A stretch of 64,000 nucleotides of DNA, from the NCBI RefSeq assembly GCF_900105415.1, contig NZ_FNSM01000001.1:4880501-4944500 (forward strand), read 5' to 3'. Shown one piece after another: positions 29,347 through 37,544 of the stretch; the first letter of the stretch is position 1, and each line of letters opens with the position of its first letter. The stretch comes from Streptomyces sp. TLI_105. Lineage in GTDB: Bacteria; Actinomycetota; Actinomycetes; Streptomycetales; Streptomycetaceae. Position numbers and translations under genes: made by a program. A model generated the notes under the pieces. That model made no database searches. It saw only the letters and a program-made list of their open reading frames with translations, and had not been told where the DNA came from.

Positions 29347-29859
29347 TCAGCCGTTCTCGACGGGCGTGGTGGGGTCGACGGCGCGGACGCCGAAGTGGGC
29401 GAGCATCGCCGTACAGGAGCGGCAGGGTGCGGCGTAGCTGCCGTGGAGCGGGTCGCCGTCCTCGCGGATGCGCCGGGCGGTGAGTTTGGCCTGTTTGAGG
29501 GAGCGGCGGGCCTCGCTGTGGGTGAGCGGCTTGCGCTGGGCGCGCTTGGAGCGGCTGTTCTCGGTGGCGGTGAGGTGCCGGGAGAGCAGGATCGCCTCGG
29601 GGCAGCGGCCGGTGAAGCGTTCCCGCTGGCTGCTGGTGAGGGTGTCCAGGAAGTCCTGGACGAGGGCGTGCAGGACGGGGGGCCGGTCGCCGCGGCCCGC
29701 GGTGCACGTGAGGGTTTCGCCGCGGACGGAGAGGGCGGCTCCCACGGTGGGGAGGATTCCGTCGCGGCGGTGACGCAGTAAGGGTGCGCGCGTGGCCTCG
29801 GCGCTGCTGCTCCAGTTGAGGCGTGGGTCACCCTGTGTGGGCGTTGTTGTTGCGTACAT
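29347..29859 (-). CDS. YwqJ-like putative nucleic-acid deaminase
   Basis: The ATG at 29859 lies downstream of AGGAGGGGAAG; an in-frame TTG at 29883 overlaps that site and is less likely. The 170-residue protein has the cysteine form of the deaminase zinc motif: Cys86-Pro-Glu88 (TGRCPEAILLSRHL) and Pro145-Cys146-x-x-Cys149 (APCRSCTAML). This matches the YwqJ-related deaminase family found in polymorphic toxins. No signal peptide, WXG or LXG trafficking domain is present, unlike exported toxins. It heads a two-gene unit with SUKH-3 and is divergent from two further toxin/immunity fusions. Confidence 0.78.
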   Translation of the reverse strand: MYATTTPTQGDPRLNWSSSAEATRAPLLRHRRDGILPTVGAALSVRGETLTCTAGRGDRPPVLHALVQDFLDTLTSSQRERFTGRCPEAILLSRHLTATENSRSKRAQRKPLTHSEARRSLKQAKLTARRIREDGDPLHGSYAAPCRSCTAMLAHFGVRAVDPTTPVENG

Positions 29860-29979
29860 GGTGCTGGTCTTCCCCTCCTGCAATCCCCCGAGTTGCGTGG
29901 ACAGCCTGCCAAATAGGGAGCCATATGGGGAAGCTGGGGCGGCGAAACGCGTCTTCGGTGTGTCGGAATCATGGTGCGT

Positions 29980-29999
29980 CTGTCATGGCGTCGTGACAG
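29980..29999. promoter_or_regulatory. inverted repeat in the divergent toxin-cluster promoter
   Basis: CTGTCA and TGACAG flank 8 bases, in the 278-bp gap between the deaminase gene and the WHH/SUKH gene. It could be an operator common to both arms. A TAGGCT -10-like box for the plus-strand arm is at 30057-30062. Confidence 0.35.
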
Positions 30000-30137
30000 T
30001 TGGTCACGCTCGGTCGCGGAGGGATCGGGTCCGGTTCGGTCTCTTGTGGCAGCGCATAGGCTGTGCGGCATCAGTCGGCCGCAGCCGTCGACTGTCGGTA
30101 GCAAGCAGTCAGCGACGCCATGCAGGGGGCAACCGCC

Positions 30138-31136
30138 ATGACGACAGGTCGGCTCGGGCAGGACACCGCGCCACCGAACGCGGCCTACGCCGGGCAGGTC
30201 GTGCATTTCCCGGATCCGGTCCGTGCGTCCCGTCACCCCAGAGGGGTACGGGTGGACGAGCACGGCTACCCGGACTTCTCGCCGTACGCGCGCGCGGCGG
30301 CGGAGATCGCCGATCCGCCGGAGGGTTTCGGTGTCGACGAGCTGCGTCTGACGGACTACGTGTCGGCGAACGCGGCGCTGGCGGCGACCGGTCATGAGCT
30401 GTGGGACACGATTCCGTCGGTGGCGACCCCGCACGGCTGGACGTGGCATCACGTGGCGCGTTCGCGGCGGATGGAGCTGGTGCCGGTCGAGGTGAAGGCG
30501 CTGCTTCGCCATCACGGCGGGGTGGCGACGGCCGCCGTGGACCAGTCGAAGCGGGGGACGCGTCCGCTGCAGGAGACCCGGCCGGCGCACTTCGGGCTGC
30601 CGAAGGGCCGGGTGTCGGTGTCGGAGCAGCAGCTCCAGGGCGTCGAGGAGGATCTCGGCTATCGGCTGCCGGGGGCGTACCGCTCGTTCCTGAAGGCGGC
30701 GGGCGGGTGTGCTCCGGTGGGGGCGGCGCTCGACGCGGAGCTGGGTGTCCTGGTGGACCAGCCGTTCTTCACGGTGCGGGAGGAGGCGGGGGTCAATGAC
30801 CTCGTCTACGTCAACAAGTGCCTCCGTGACCATCTGACGAAGGACTATCTGGGCGTCGCTTTCGTCCAGGGCGGTCTGGTCGCGTTGAAGGTGCGGGGTG
30901 CGGCGGTCGGTTCGGTGTGGTTCTGCGCGTACGACGACGCGCGGGACTCCGGCGAGGTGGCGGCCGGCTGGACGGTGAACGAGCGGGTGGAGCGGCTGCT
31001 GCTGCCCTGCGGTGCGGACTTCGACGCGTTCCTCGGGCGTCTGGCGGGCAATCCGCCGGAGCTGGAGACGGTGGCGAACCTGATGGTGGACGGCGGCTTC
31101 GCGCGTGCCGTGCCCGTGGTCCCGGTGGGGGAGTGA
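30138..31136 (+). CDS. WHH-type nuclease domain fused to SUKH (SMI1/KNR4) immunity domain
   Basis: The ATG at 30138 follows CAGGGGGC; an ATG at 30120 has no ribosome site. The protein has 332 residues. Residues about 35-130 match the WHH clade of HNH/EndoVII toxins: GYPDFSPYA, then TDYVSANAAL, then GWTWHHVARSRRMELVPVE and HHGG. His104, His105 and His125/126 are kept, but the His expected before the HxGG end is Lys120, which may weaken catalysis. Residues about 160-320 are a SUKH domain (EEDLGYRLPGAYRSFLKAAGG). Toxin and immunity folds thus share one chain. It is followed by the next fusion after 7 bp. Confidence 0.75.
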   Translation: MTTGRLGQDTAPPNAAYAGQVVHFPDPVRASRHPRGVRVDEHGYPDFSPYARAAAEIADPPEGFGVDELRLTDYVSANAALAATGHELWDTIPSVATPHGWTWHHVARSRRMELVPVEVKALLRHHGGVATAAVDQSKRGTRPLQETRPAHFGLPKGRVSVSEQQLQGVEEDLGYRLPGAYRSFLKAAGGCAPVGAALDAELGVLVDQPFFTVREEAGVNDLVYVNKCLRDHLTKDYLGVAFVQGGLVALKVRGAAVGSVWFCAYDDARDSGEVAAGWTVNERVERLLLPCGADFDAFLGRLAGNPPELETVANLMVDGGFARAVPVVPVGE

Positions 31137-31143
31137 GCTGGCT

Positions 31144-33810
31144 GTGGTGACGTTCGCGCAGGCGCAGGAGCGCGCCGAGGAGTGGATCAACGGCGATCTG
31201 CCGGGGTACCAGCACCGTGAGGTGCGGGTGCGGGAGTTCGAGCTGGGCTTCGTGGTGTGGGCGGAGGACCGCGAGGGCGGTCCGACGTCGGACGGCGGGC
31301 GTCAGCGGCTGGTGATCGCGCGGGACAGCGGTGAGGCGACGCTGTGGCCGGGGCTGCCGGTGGGCGAGGTGATCCGGCGGTACGAGGAGGAGTACGGGGC
31401 GACGGACGAGGTTCCGGCGCAGGCGGCGGTGCCGGCGGCGCGGATCGATCTGAACCAGACGTCGTTCCTGTTGAGTCCGCCGGAGTGGCTGCAGGACGCG
31501 GCGGACAAGATCGGGCTGCCGAGGGAGGAGTCGCACGCCTCGCAGGAGAGCGCGAGCGCGTCGGCGCCGGTGGACGACACCTCGGACGCGGTGGGAATGG
31601 CGGGGCCTTCGGCTTCGGTGGCTTCGTCGTCTTCTTCCTCTTCTTCTGTTTCGGTGGCTTCTTCTGCTTCCTCCGTCTCGACGGACTCGTCGGCTCCGGT
31701 GACGGGGTCGGGGCCGGGGGATGCTGCGGAGGCCGCGACGGCTCCGGTTCCGGCCGCGGAGCCCGTACCGGCCGTCGAGCCTGCCCCGGCTCCGGCCGCG
31801 GCTTCGGAAGCCGACGCGTACGAGCCGACGGCGATGGACGGCGTCCCGGCGTCGAGCCCGGCCGCGTCGAGCCCTGCGGCTCCGGTCGCGCCGCCGGTCG
31901 CGCCCCCGGCTCCGCCCGCGCCCACGCCCTCCTCCGCCCCCGCGCCCCCTCCCGCGCCGTCCAGCCCGTGGGTGGACGCGAACGCGAGTTCCGGTGGTGC
32001 GGACGGGGCGGTGCCGCTGCCCGCGACCGTCTTCGCGCCGCCGCTGTCGGGGACGGACGACGAGGACGCCCCGGCGCCGTCGGTGGGCGCGGACGCGCCG
32101 ACCGCCCTGATGAAGGGCGGCAGCGCGCTGCCGCCGACCGCGATCGCCCCCCGTCTCGACCCGGTGGCACCTCCGCCGGGCGCGGTTCCGCCCGCCCCGC
32201 CGTCGCCGCCCGCGCCGCAGCCTTCGCCGGCTCCGGCGCAGGCCGGTCCGGGTGCGCCGCCGCTTCCGCCGCCCGCGCCCTCGGCGCCGGGTGCCGGGGA
32301 CATCGCGGGCGCCGCGACCAGCAAGGCCTCCCTGTCGCCGAGGGCCGGGCGCGGTCCGACGCCGCCTCCGCCGCCGGGGGCTCCGGGTGTGCCGGGTGCC
32401 TCGTCGGGCGGCAACGCGTACATCCCCACGCAGCTGGTGTCGCAGCTCGGGCCGGAGGGGCTCCAGCCGCCCGGTCCGCCCGCGCAGCCGGGTCCGCCCG
32501 GTCCGCCGCCTCCGCCGGCCGCGCCGGGTCCCGTGACGCCGCCGCAGCCGGTGCACCACGCGGCGACGATGCTGGCGCATCCGAACCAGGGCGGTCCGGG
32601 CGCGCCTCCGCCGCCCCCGCCGCCGCCGGGTGTGCCGGGTGGCACGCCCGCGGGCGGCATCGCGCACGCCGCGACGATGCTGGCGCACCCCGGTCCGGGT
32701 GGCCTGGGCGGTCCGGGGGCTCCGCCGCCCCCGCCCGCTCCGGCGCCGCCGGTCGGCGGGCACACGCCGCCGCCCGCGCCCGGCCCCGTACCCGGGGCGC
32801 CCGTGCCTCCGGCGTACGGCTATCCGCATCCGGCGGGTCAGCCGACGGTCGGTCCCGGCTATCAGGCGGTGCTGCGGTATCGGGCGCCGGACGGTTCGGA
32901 GGCGCAGATCATCCGGCGTTCGGCGCCGGGCACCCCGCATCCGGAGTGGCAGATCCTGCACGAGCTGCGCGCGCTGAACGTGCCGCCGCAGCAGGTGCTG
33001 GAGCTGCACACGGAGCTGGAGTCCTGTGAGCTGCCGGGCGGTTACTGCGCGCGGATGATCCGGGAGACGTGGCCGCAGGCGCGGATCACGAGCATCGCTC
33101 CGTACGGCCGTGATCACGCGGGTCGGCAGCAGGGCATGCGTCAGCTCCTGACCCATCAGGGTGAGTTGCATCAGGTCGCGGACGGTCCGGCGCGTCCGGC
33201 TCCGGTGCGGGCGCCGCTGCCGCAGGTGCAGCCGGCGCCACCGATCCCCCCGGAGGGGATCGCGCAGGAGCTGGCCGGGGCGTTCGGTCCGGGGGTCCTC
33301 CGCTTCGACCAGCGGGCGGTGTCCCGGCAGGGCGTGCCGGAGGTCGTGGCGCGCACGCTGGTGTGGGCGGGGCTGCCGGCGGACTTCGGTCCGTTCTTCT
33401 GGGCGCAGCCGGCGGTGCCGGTGGTGCCGACGCTGGCGGAGCTGGCGGCGCAGCGGCAGGTGCAGGCGGCGCCGGACGCGAGCTCGTACCTGGTGCTCGG
33501 TTCGGACTTCGGCCGGGCGATCTGCGTCCAGTACGGGACCGCGCACATCGTGGCGGTGCCGGTGGAGGCCGGGCCGGGCGGGCAGTCGGTGCCGCCGCAG
33601 TTCGTGAACACGGGGCTGCCGGAGTTCACGCGGTCGATGGCGCTGCTCGGTCGGATGTGGCGGCTGCGGTTCGGGCTGAACCCGGAGCAGGCGGGTCGCT
33701 GGACGGTCGATTTCCAGGCGCAGCTGGCGATGCTGGATCCGGCGGCGCTGTCGTCGCCGGAGAACTGGTGGTCGGTGCTGCTCGAGCAGATGTGGGACGG
33801 CCTGCTGTAG
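31144..33810 (+). CDS. YrhB-like / Pro-rich / deaminase / SUKH-4 multidomain protein
   Basis: The GTG at 31144 lies 10 bp after a GGGGGAG site, giving 888 residues. Residues 1-85 resemble the YrhB immunity domain (FAQAQERAEEWINGDLPG, VIARDSGEATLWPG). About 470 residues of Ser then Pro/Gly/Ala-rich linker follow, with two copies of HAATMLAHP. Residues about 573-680 look like a nucleic-acid deaminase of the XOO_2897-like kind: His599-Pro-Glu601, then TELESCELPGGYC with Cys628 and Cys635, an unusual CxxxxxxC spacing. Residues about 700-888 match SUKH-4. No secretion signal is seen. Immunity-type folds thus bracket a toxin-type fold. Confidence 0.7.
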   Translation: MVTFAQAQERAEEWINGDLPGYQHREVRVREFELGFVVWAEDREGGPTSDGGRQRLVIARDSGEATLWPGLPVGEVIRRYEEEYGATDEVPAQAAVPAARIDLNQTSFLLSPPEWLQDAADKIGLPREESHASQESASASAPVDDTSDAVGMAGPSASVASSSSSSSSVSVASSASSVSTDSSAPVTGSGPGDAAEAATAPVPAAEPVPAVEPAPAPAAASEADAYEPTAMDGVPASSPAASSPAAPVAPPVAPPAPPAPTPSSAPAPPPAPSSPWVDANASSGGADGAVPLPATVFAPPLSGTDDEDAPAPSVGADAPTALMKGGSALPPTAIAPRLDPVAPPPGAVPPAPPSPPAPQPSPAPAQAGPGAPPLPPPAPSAPGAGDIAGAATSKASLSPRAGRGPTPPPPPGAPGVPGASSGGNAYIPTQLVSQLGPEGLQPPGPPAQPGPPGPPPPPAAPGPVTPPQPVHHAATMLAHPNQGGPGAPPPPPPPPGVPGGTPAGGIAHAATMLAHPGPGGLGGPGAPPPPPAPAPPVGGHTPPPAPGPVPGAPVPPAYGYPHPAGQPTVGPGYQAVLRYRAPDGSEAQIIRRSAPGTPHPEWQILHELRALNVPPQQVLELHTELESCELPGGYCARMIRETWPQARITSIAPYGRDHAGRQQGMRQLLTHQGELHQVADGPARPAPVRAPLPQVQPAPPIPPEGIAQELAGAFGPGVLRFDQRAVSRQGVPEVVARTLVWAGLPADFGPFFWAQPAVPVVPTLAELAAQRQVQAAPDASSYLVLGSDFGRAICVQYGTAHIVAVPVEAGPGGQSVPPQFVNTGLPEFTRSMALLGRMWRLRFGLNPEQAGRWTVDFQAQLAMLDPAALSSPENWWSVLLEQMWDGLL

Positions 33811-33890
33811 CGCAGGGGAGTCGGAATGTGACGAAGGGCGCCCGACGTGTGGCCACGTTGGACGCCTTTTGTCCGTTCTGATGTCGCATT

Positions 33891-33918
33891 CTTTATGGGT
33901 CGGGCTTTATGGGTCGGG
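33891..33918 (+). repeat. perfect 14-bp tandem duplication
   Basis: CTTTATGGGTCGGG occurs at 33891-33904 and again at 33905-33918 in the leader of the coiled-coil gene. It may be a recent slippage event or a regulator site. Confidence 0.6.
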
Positions 33919-33941
33919 GCCAGAGAGAAGGGGCGTCAGGG

Positions 33942-34892
33942 ATGAGTTTCGCCGTCGGGCGGGGGCGCGGATACCGCCCCGAGCAGGTCGACCGCCACCT
34001 CGCCGCACTCGGGGAGGAGCGCGACGCCGCCTGGGAGCGGGCGGCGCGGCTCACGGTCCTCGCGAAGGAGATGGAGACGGAGGCCGCCGGGCTCCGCCTG
34101 GCCGTCACGCAGCTCGCCCCGCAGCGGTACGAGTCCCTCGGCGGGACCGCGCAGAAGATCCTGGAGCTGGCCGAGCAGGAGGACGAGCGGCTCGTACGGG
34201 GCGCCGAGGCGGAGGCGCAGGCCCTCGCGGAGGCCGCCGAGCGGGCGGCCCGGGAGGCGACGGAGGCCGCCGAGGCGTACGCCGAGGAGGTCAGGACGGC
34301 GGCGGACGCGGCGGCCCGCACGACCCTGGAGGAGGCCCGCGCGCGGGCCGAGGAGATGGGGCAGATCGCCCGCCGGGACGCCGAGGGGGCCCGGGAGGCC
34401 GCGCGGGAGGCCTTCGAGGAGACCGAGCGCCGGGCGGAGGCGCTGCTCGCGGAGCAGCGGGACGAGCAGCGGACCGCACGGGCCGAGGCGGAGCGGGCGG
34501 CCGAGGCGGAGGCGGCGGCCCTGGACGCCCGCCACGAGGAACAGATCGCGGCGGCGCAGGCCCGGCTCGCGGAGACGCAGCGGGCCCTTGCCGAGACGGA
34601 GGAGCAGGCCCGGCACGGCCAGGAGGACGCCGAGGCCCGCGCGGCGGAGCTGCTCGCCGAGGCCAGGATGAAGGCGGAGCGGATCGAGCGCGAGACGGAG
34701 CGGGTGCTGCGGGAGCACGAGGAGGCCCGGGACGAGATCCACTCCCACATGGAGCACATCCGCAACTCGCTCGCGGCGCTGACGGGCCGCCCGGCCGCGC
34801 GGGAACAGGCCGAGGAGAAGCCCGACTCGAAGGACGGGGAGGGCTCCGAGGGCGTCGACAAGGACGGGGAGAGGTCCGGGGGCGTCGACTAG
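33942..34892 (+). CDS. coiled-coil protein (DivIVA/Scy-like, often named cellulose-binding)
   Basis: The ATG at 33942 follows AGAAGGGG. The 316-residue protein opens with FAVGRGRGYRPEQVDRHLAAL, a DivIVA-like head, and continues as a nearly unbroken Ala/Glu/Arg coiled coil to about residue 285, ending in an acidic repeat tail (KDGEGSEGVD). Streptomyces relatives carry the legacy name cellulose-binding protein; polar-growth or scaffold roles are known for distant relatives such as Scy and FilP. The last 20 residues are coded by a 30-bp tandem repeat that continues beyond the stop. Confidence 0.78.
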   Translation: MSFAVGRGRGYRPEQVDRHLAALGEERDAAWERAARLTVLAKEMETEAAGLRLAVTQLAPQRYESLGGTAQKILELAEQEDERLVRGAEAEAQALAEAAERAAREATEAAEAYAEEVRTAADAAARTTLEEARARAEEMGQIARRDAEGAREAAREAFEETERRAEALLAEQRDEQRTARAEAERAAEAEAAALDARHEEQIAAAQARLAETQRALAETEEQARHGQEDAEARAAELLAEARMKAERIERETERVLREHEEARDEIHSHMEHIRNSLAALTGRPAAREQAEEKPDSKDGEGSEGVDKDGERSGGVD

Positions 34893-34919
34893 GACGGGGA
34901 GGGCTCCGAGGGCCCCCAC
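34830..34919 (+). repeat. three exact-length 30-bp tandem repeats across a stop codon
   Basis: Units 34830-34859, 34860-34889 and 34890-34919 each read (A/T)AGGACGGGGAG, then GGxTCCG and GGGCGTCGAC-like ends. In units 1 and 2 the first codon is AAG (Lys); in unit 3 it is TAG, the stop codon of the coiled-coil gene. A partial fourth unit (TAGGCT) follows and doubles as the -10 box of the next gene. Confidence 0.85.
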
Positions 34920-34925
34920 TAGGCT
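34920..34925 (+). promoter_or_regulatory. -10 box for leaderless VOC gene
   Basis: TAGGCT is followed by 7 nt and the ATG at 34933, the spacing expected when transcription starts at the start codon. No ribosome binding site is present. Confidence 0.5.
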
Positions 34926-34932
34926 CCCGCCC

Positions 34933-35307
34933 ATGATCATGAAGCTGACGGCGGTCACGCTCGACTGCGCCGACCCCATGGCCCTGGCCGCCTTCTACCA
35001 CCGAGCCACCGGCATCCCGCTCGCCGACCGGTCCGGCGACGAGTTCGCGGGCCTGCGCGGCGCGGACGGCCTCTTCTTCGGCTTCCAGCGCGTCGACGGC
35101 TACCGTCCCCCCTCCTGGCCGGGCCAGGAGGTCCCACAGCAGCTGCACCTCGACTTCGACGTCGACGACCTGGACGAGGCCACGGCCCGCCTCGTGGAGT
35201 GGGGCGCGACCGTCCCGGACGTCCAGCCCCGCCCGGACCTGTGGCGGGTGCTCCTGGACCCGGCGGGACACCCGTTCTGCCTGACGATCCCGCGCGGGGC
35301 CGTCTAG
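34933..35307 (+). CDS. VOC family (glyoxalase/bleomycin-resistance fold) protein
   Basis: A 124-residue VOC protein: KLTAVTLDCADPMALAAFYHRATGIPL, then LHLDFDVDDLDEATARLVEWGA and FCLTIPRG. One module of the paired beta-alpha-beta-beta-beta fold type is clear, with possible metal ligands in HLDFDV and the C-terminal strand. The substrate is unknown. It overlaps the converging ArsR-type gene by 4 bp and appears to be leaderless. Confidence 0.85.
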   Translation: MIMKLTAVTLDCADPMALAAFYHRATGIPLADRSGDEFAGLRGADGLFFGFQRVDGYRPPSWPGQEVPQQLHLDFDVDDLDEATARLVEWGATVPDVQPRPDLWRVLLDPAGHPFCLTIPRGAV

Positions 35308-36164
35308 GAGGTCTGCCCCAGCAGCGCCCGGCCGAGTTCGCTCGCCCGGTAGTACACCTCGCGCCGGTACCGGTGCGAGGTCACCAGGCCCGCGTCCCGC
35401 AGCACCGCGAGGTGCTGCGAGACCGCGCCCGGGCTGAGCCCGGTCTGCAGGGCGAGGTCCGTGGTGGTGGTCGGGACGCTCGTACGCCCCAGAAGCCCGG
35501 CCCTGCTGCGCCCGAGGAGCCGGGCGAGCCCGTCCTCCGGCTCGGCACGCCGCTCCCACAGGGTGCCGACGGCCCGCGCGGGATAGACGAGGCAGGGCGG
35601 GGGTCCGGGCTCGGACCGCCGTGGCAGGAGCAGGACGCAGCGGTTCGTGAAGGCGCTCGGGGCGAGCGTGAGGCCGCCGCCGTCCAGGGCGAGGCCCCCG
35701 GTCGGGAGGCCGGGCCCGGTGAGCCGGTCCTCCGCCCACCGCAGGCTGGGGTGGAGGTGGGCGAAGACCTCCTGGATGCCGTCCTCGGCGAGCTGCCGGG
35801 TGCGGTACGCGAGGTCGGCCTCCAGCACGGCCCTGATCCGGGGCCAGTACGGCCGCACCCCGGCCCGCCACCAGGCGAGCAGGGCCTCCGCGTGCTCCGG
35901 CGGGCCCGTGAACGCGGTGAGCTCCTCCTCGATCTCGGCGAGGGGGCAGCGCGGCGGAGGCGCGTGGGCTTCGAGTCCGGGCAGGTGCGGCAGCAGGTCG
36001 GTGCGCTCCCGGCCGAGGGCCGACGCCGTTTTGATCCAGGGGAGATGGAGGGCATGGCCGCCCGGGTCGGCGGAGGCCCGCAGGGCGGCGACGGACTCCC
36101 ACAGGGGCGACACGGCGAACCGGAGGTGCGCCAGGTCGTCGACCCCGAACCGTATCTCTCCCAC
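35304..36164 (-). CDS. ArsR-type winged-helix regulator with DUF5937-like N-terminal domain
   Basis: A 286-residue protein with a long N-terminal domain (MGEIRFGVDDLAHLRFAVSPLWE) and a C-terminal ArsR-like winged helix: LALQTGLSPGAVSQHLAVLRDAGLVTSHRYRREVYYRAS. No metal-site cysteines appear in the DNA-binding part. It is divergent from an MFS transporter gene 60 bp away, which it probably controls. Confidence 0.85.
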   Translation of the reverse strand: MGEIRFGVDDLAHLRFAVSPLWESVAALRASADPGGHALHLPWIKTASALGRERTDLLPHLPGLEAHAPPPRCPLAEIEEELTAFTGPPEHAEALLAWWRAGVRPYWPRIRAVLEADLAYRTRQLAEDGIQEVFAHLHPSLRWAEDRLTGPGLPTGGLALDGGGLTLAPSAFTNRCVLLLPRRSEPGPPPCLVYPARAVGTLWERRAEPEDGLARLLGRSRAGLLGRTSVPTTTTDLALQTGLSPGAVSQHLAVLRDAGLVTSHRYRREVYYRASELGRALLGQTS

Positions 36165-36228
36165 CCGGCACCCCCGCCCACGAGCTTTTCGCCCAGACTA
36201 AAACAATGGCCGGCTTCGGCCGGGGGTG

Positions 36229-37494
36229 ATGGTGTTCGCCGACATGACGACCTCCCTCACCTCTCCGCCCCGGCCTGCCCTCTTCCGGCTGCCGGACTTC
36301 CGCCGGCTGTGGATCGGCGACACCGTGAGCCAGGCCGGCACCGCCGTCACCGTCCTCGCGCTCCCCCTCGTGGCGATCGGCCCGCTGGACGCGTCCCCCT
36401 TCGAGGCGGGACTCCTGGTGATGTGCGAGTACCTGGGCTTCCTCCTCCTCGGGCTGCCGGCCGGGGCGTGGGTGGACCGGATGCGCCGCCGCCGCGTGAT
36501 GATCGTGGGTGACCTCGGCCGGGCCGCGCTCCTCGCCACCCTGCCGCTCGCGGCGTGGCTCGGCGTGCTGACGTTGCCTCAGCTGTACGCGGTGGCCTTC
36601 GGGTTGTCGGTCTGCACGGCGTTCTTCGACATCGCGTACCAGAGCCACCTGCCGCAACTCGTCGACGAGGAGCGGCTGATGGAGGCGAACGTGGCCCTGG
36701 AGGCGTCCCGTACGGTCACGGCGGCCGGCGGCCCCGGGGCGGGCGGCGCGCTCGTCGCGGCGGTGACGGCGCCGGTGGCGCTCGCCGTCGACGCCGTCAG
36801 CTTCCTCGCCTCGGCCCTGTTCCTCTCCCGGATCCGCCGCCCCGACCCGCGACCGGCGCGGGCGCCCGGGGCCCGGCTGCGGGAGGAGGTCGCGGAGGGG
36901 CTGCGGTTCGTGTTCCGCGACCGGCTGCTGCGGGCGCTGACGCTCACCGCCGCGATCTCCAACCTGTGCGGCACGATCGGCACCTCCATGCTCCTCGTGC
37001 TGTTGGCGGGGGAGCTGGGCCTGTCGCCGTTCCTGTGCGGGCTCGTGTTCACGGCGGAGGCCCTTGGCGGCTTCCTCGGCAGCCTCCTCACCACCCGGAT
37101 CGCGGCCCGCCTCGGCGAGCGGCGCGCGATGGGCGCGTCCGTCGTGGTCAGCGGGGTGCTGTGGCTGCTCGCGCTGCCGTTCTTCCAGGCGGACGGGCGG
37201 TACGCGGTGGCGTGCGTGCTCCAGGGCCTCGGCTGGACCGCCTTCATGACCTTCAAGATCAGCTCGGTGGCCCTCCGCCAGCGCCTCACCCCCGCCCCGC
37301 TCCTCGGCCGCGTGACGGCGACCTTCCGCTTCGTGGTGTGGGGCTGCATGCCGCTGGGCGCCCTGGTAGGCGGGCTCGTGGGGCAGTACGCGGGGGTGCG
37401 GACGGCGCTGTGGGCGGGGGCGGTCGGCGAACTGCTCGCGGTGGTGCCGCTGTTGGCGGTGACGGCACGAGGGCACGGGGCACTCGACATTTAG
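36229..37494 (+). CDS. MFS transporter
   Basis: The protein has about 421 residues; GTG 36226, ATG 36229 and ATG 36244 are all possible starts and none has a clear ribosome site. It has about 12 hydrophobic segments and the loop motif GAWVDRMRRRRVM between helices 2 and 3, typical of MFS drug exporters of the type led by FRLPDFRRLWIGDTVSQ. The divergent ArsR-type gene suggests substrate-induced efflux. The substrate is unknown. Confidence 0.88.
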   Translation: MVFADMTTSLTSPPRPALFRLPDFRRLWIGDTVSQAGTAVTVLALPLVAIGPLDASPFEAGLLVMCEYLGFLLLGLPAGAWVDRMRRRRVMIVGDLGRAALLATLPLAAWLGVLTLPQLYAVAFGLSVCTAFFDIAYQSHLPQLVDEERLMEANVALEASRTVTAAGGPGAGGALVAAVTAPVALAVDAVSFLASALFLSRIRRPDPRPARAPGARLREEVAEGLRFVFRDRLLRALTLTAAISNLCGTIGTSMLLVLLAGELGLSPFLCGLVFTAEALGGFLGSLLTTRIAARLGERRAMGASVVVSGVLWLLALPFFQADGRYAVACVLQGLGWTAFMTFKISSVALRQRLTPAPLLGRVTATFRFVVWGCMPLGALVGGLVGQYAGVRTALWAGAVGELLAVVPLLAVTARGHGALDI

Positions 37495-37544
37495 TCTGTG
37501 CGGAGATAATCTGTGGATACATCATCTGGTCGAGGAGGCCCGCA

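Noticed and set aside
30811..33546. 911-residue Arg-rich open frame opposite the toxin-cluster genes
   Set aside because: It is the reverse of a Pro/Ala/Gly-rich linker, which always gives Arg/Gly-rich open frames.
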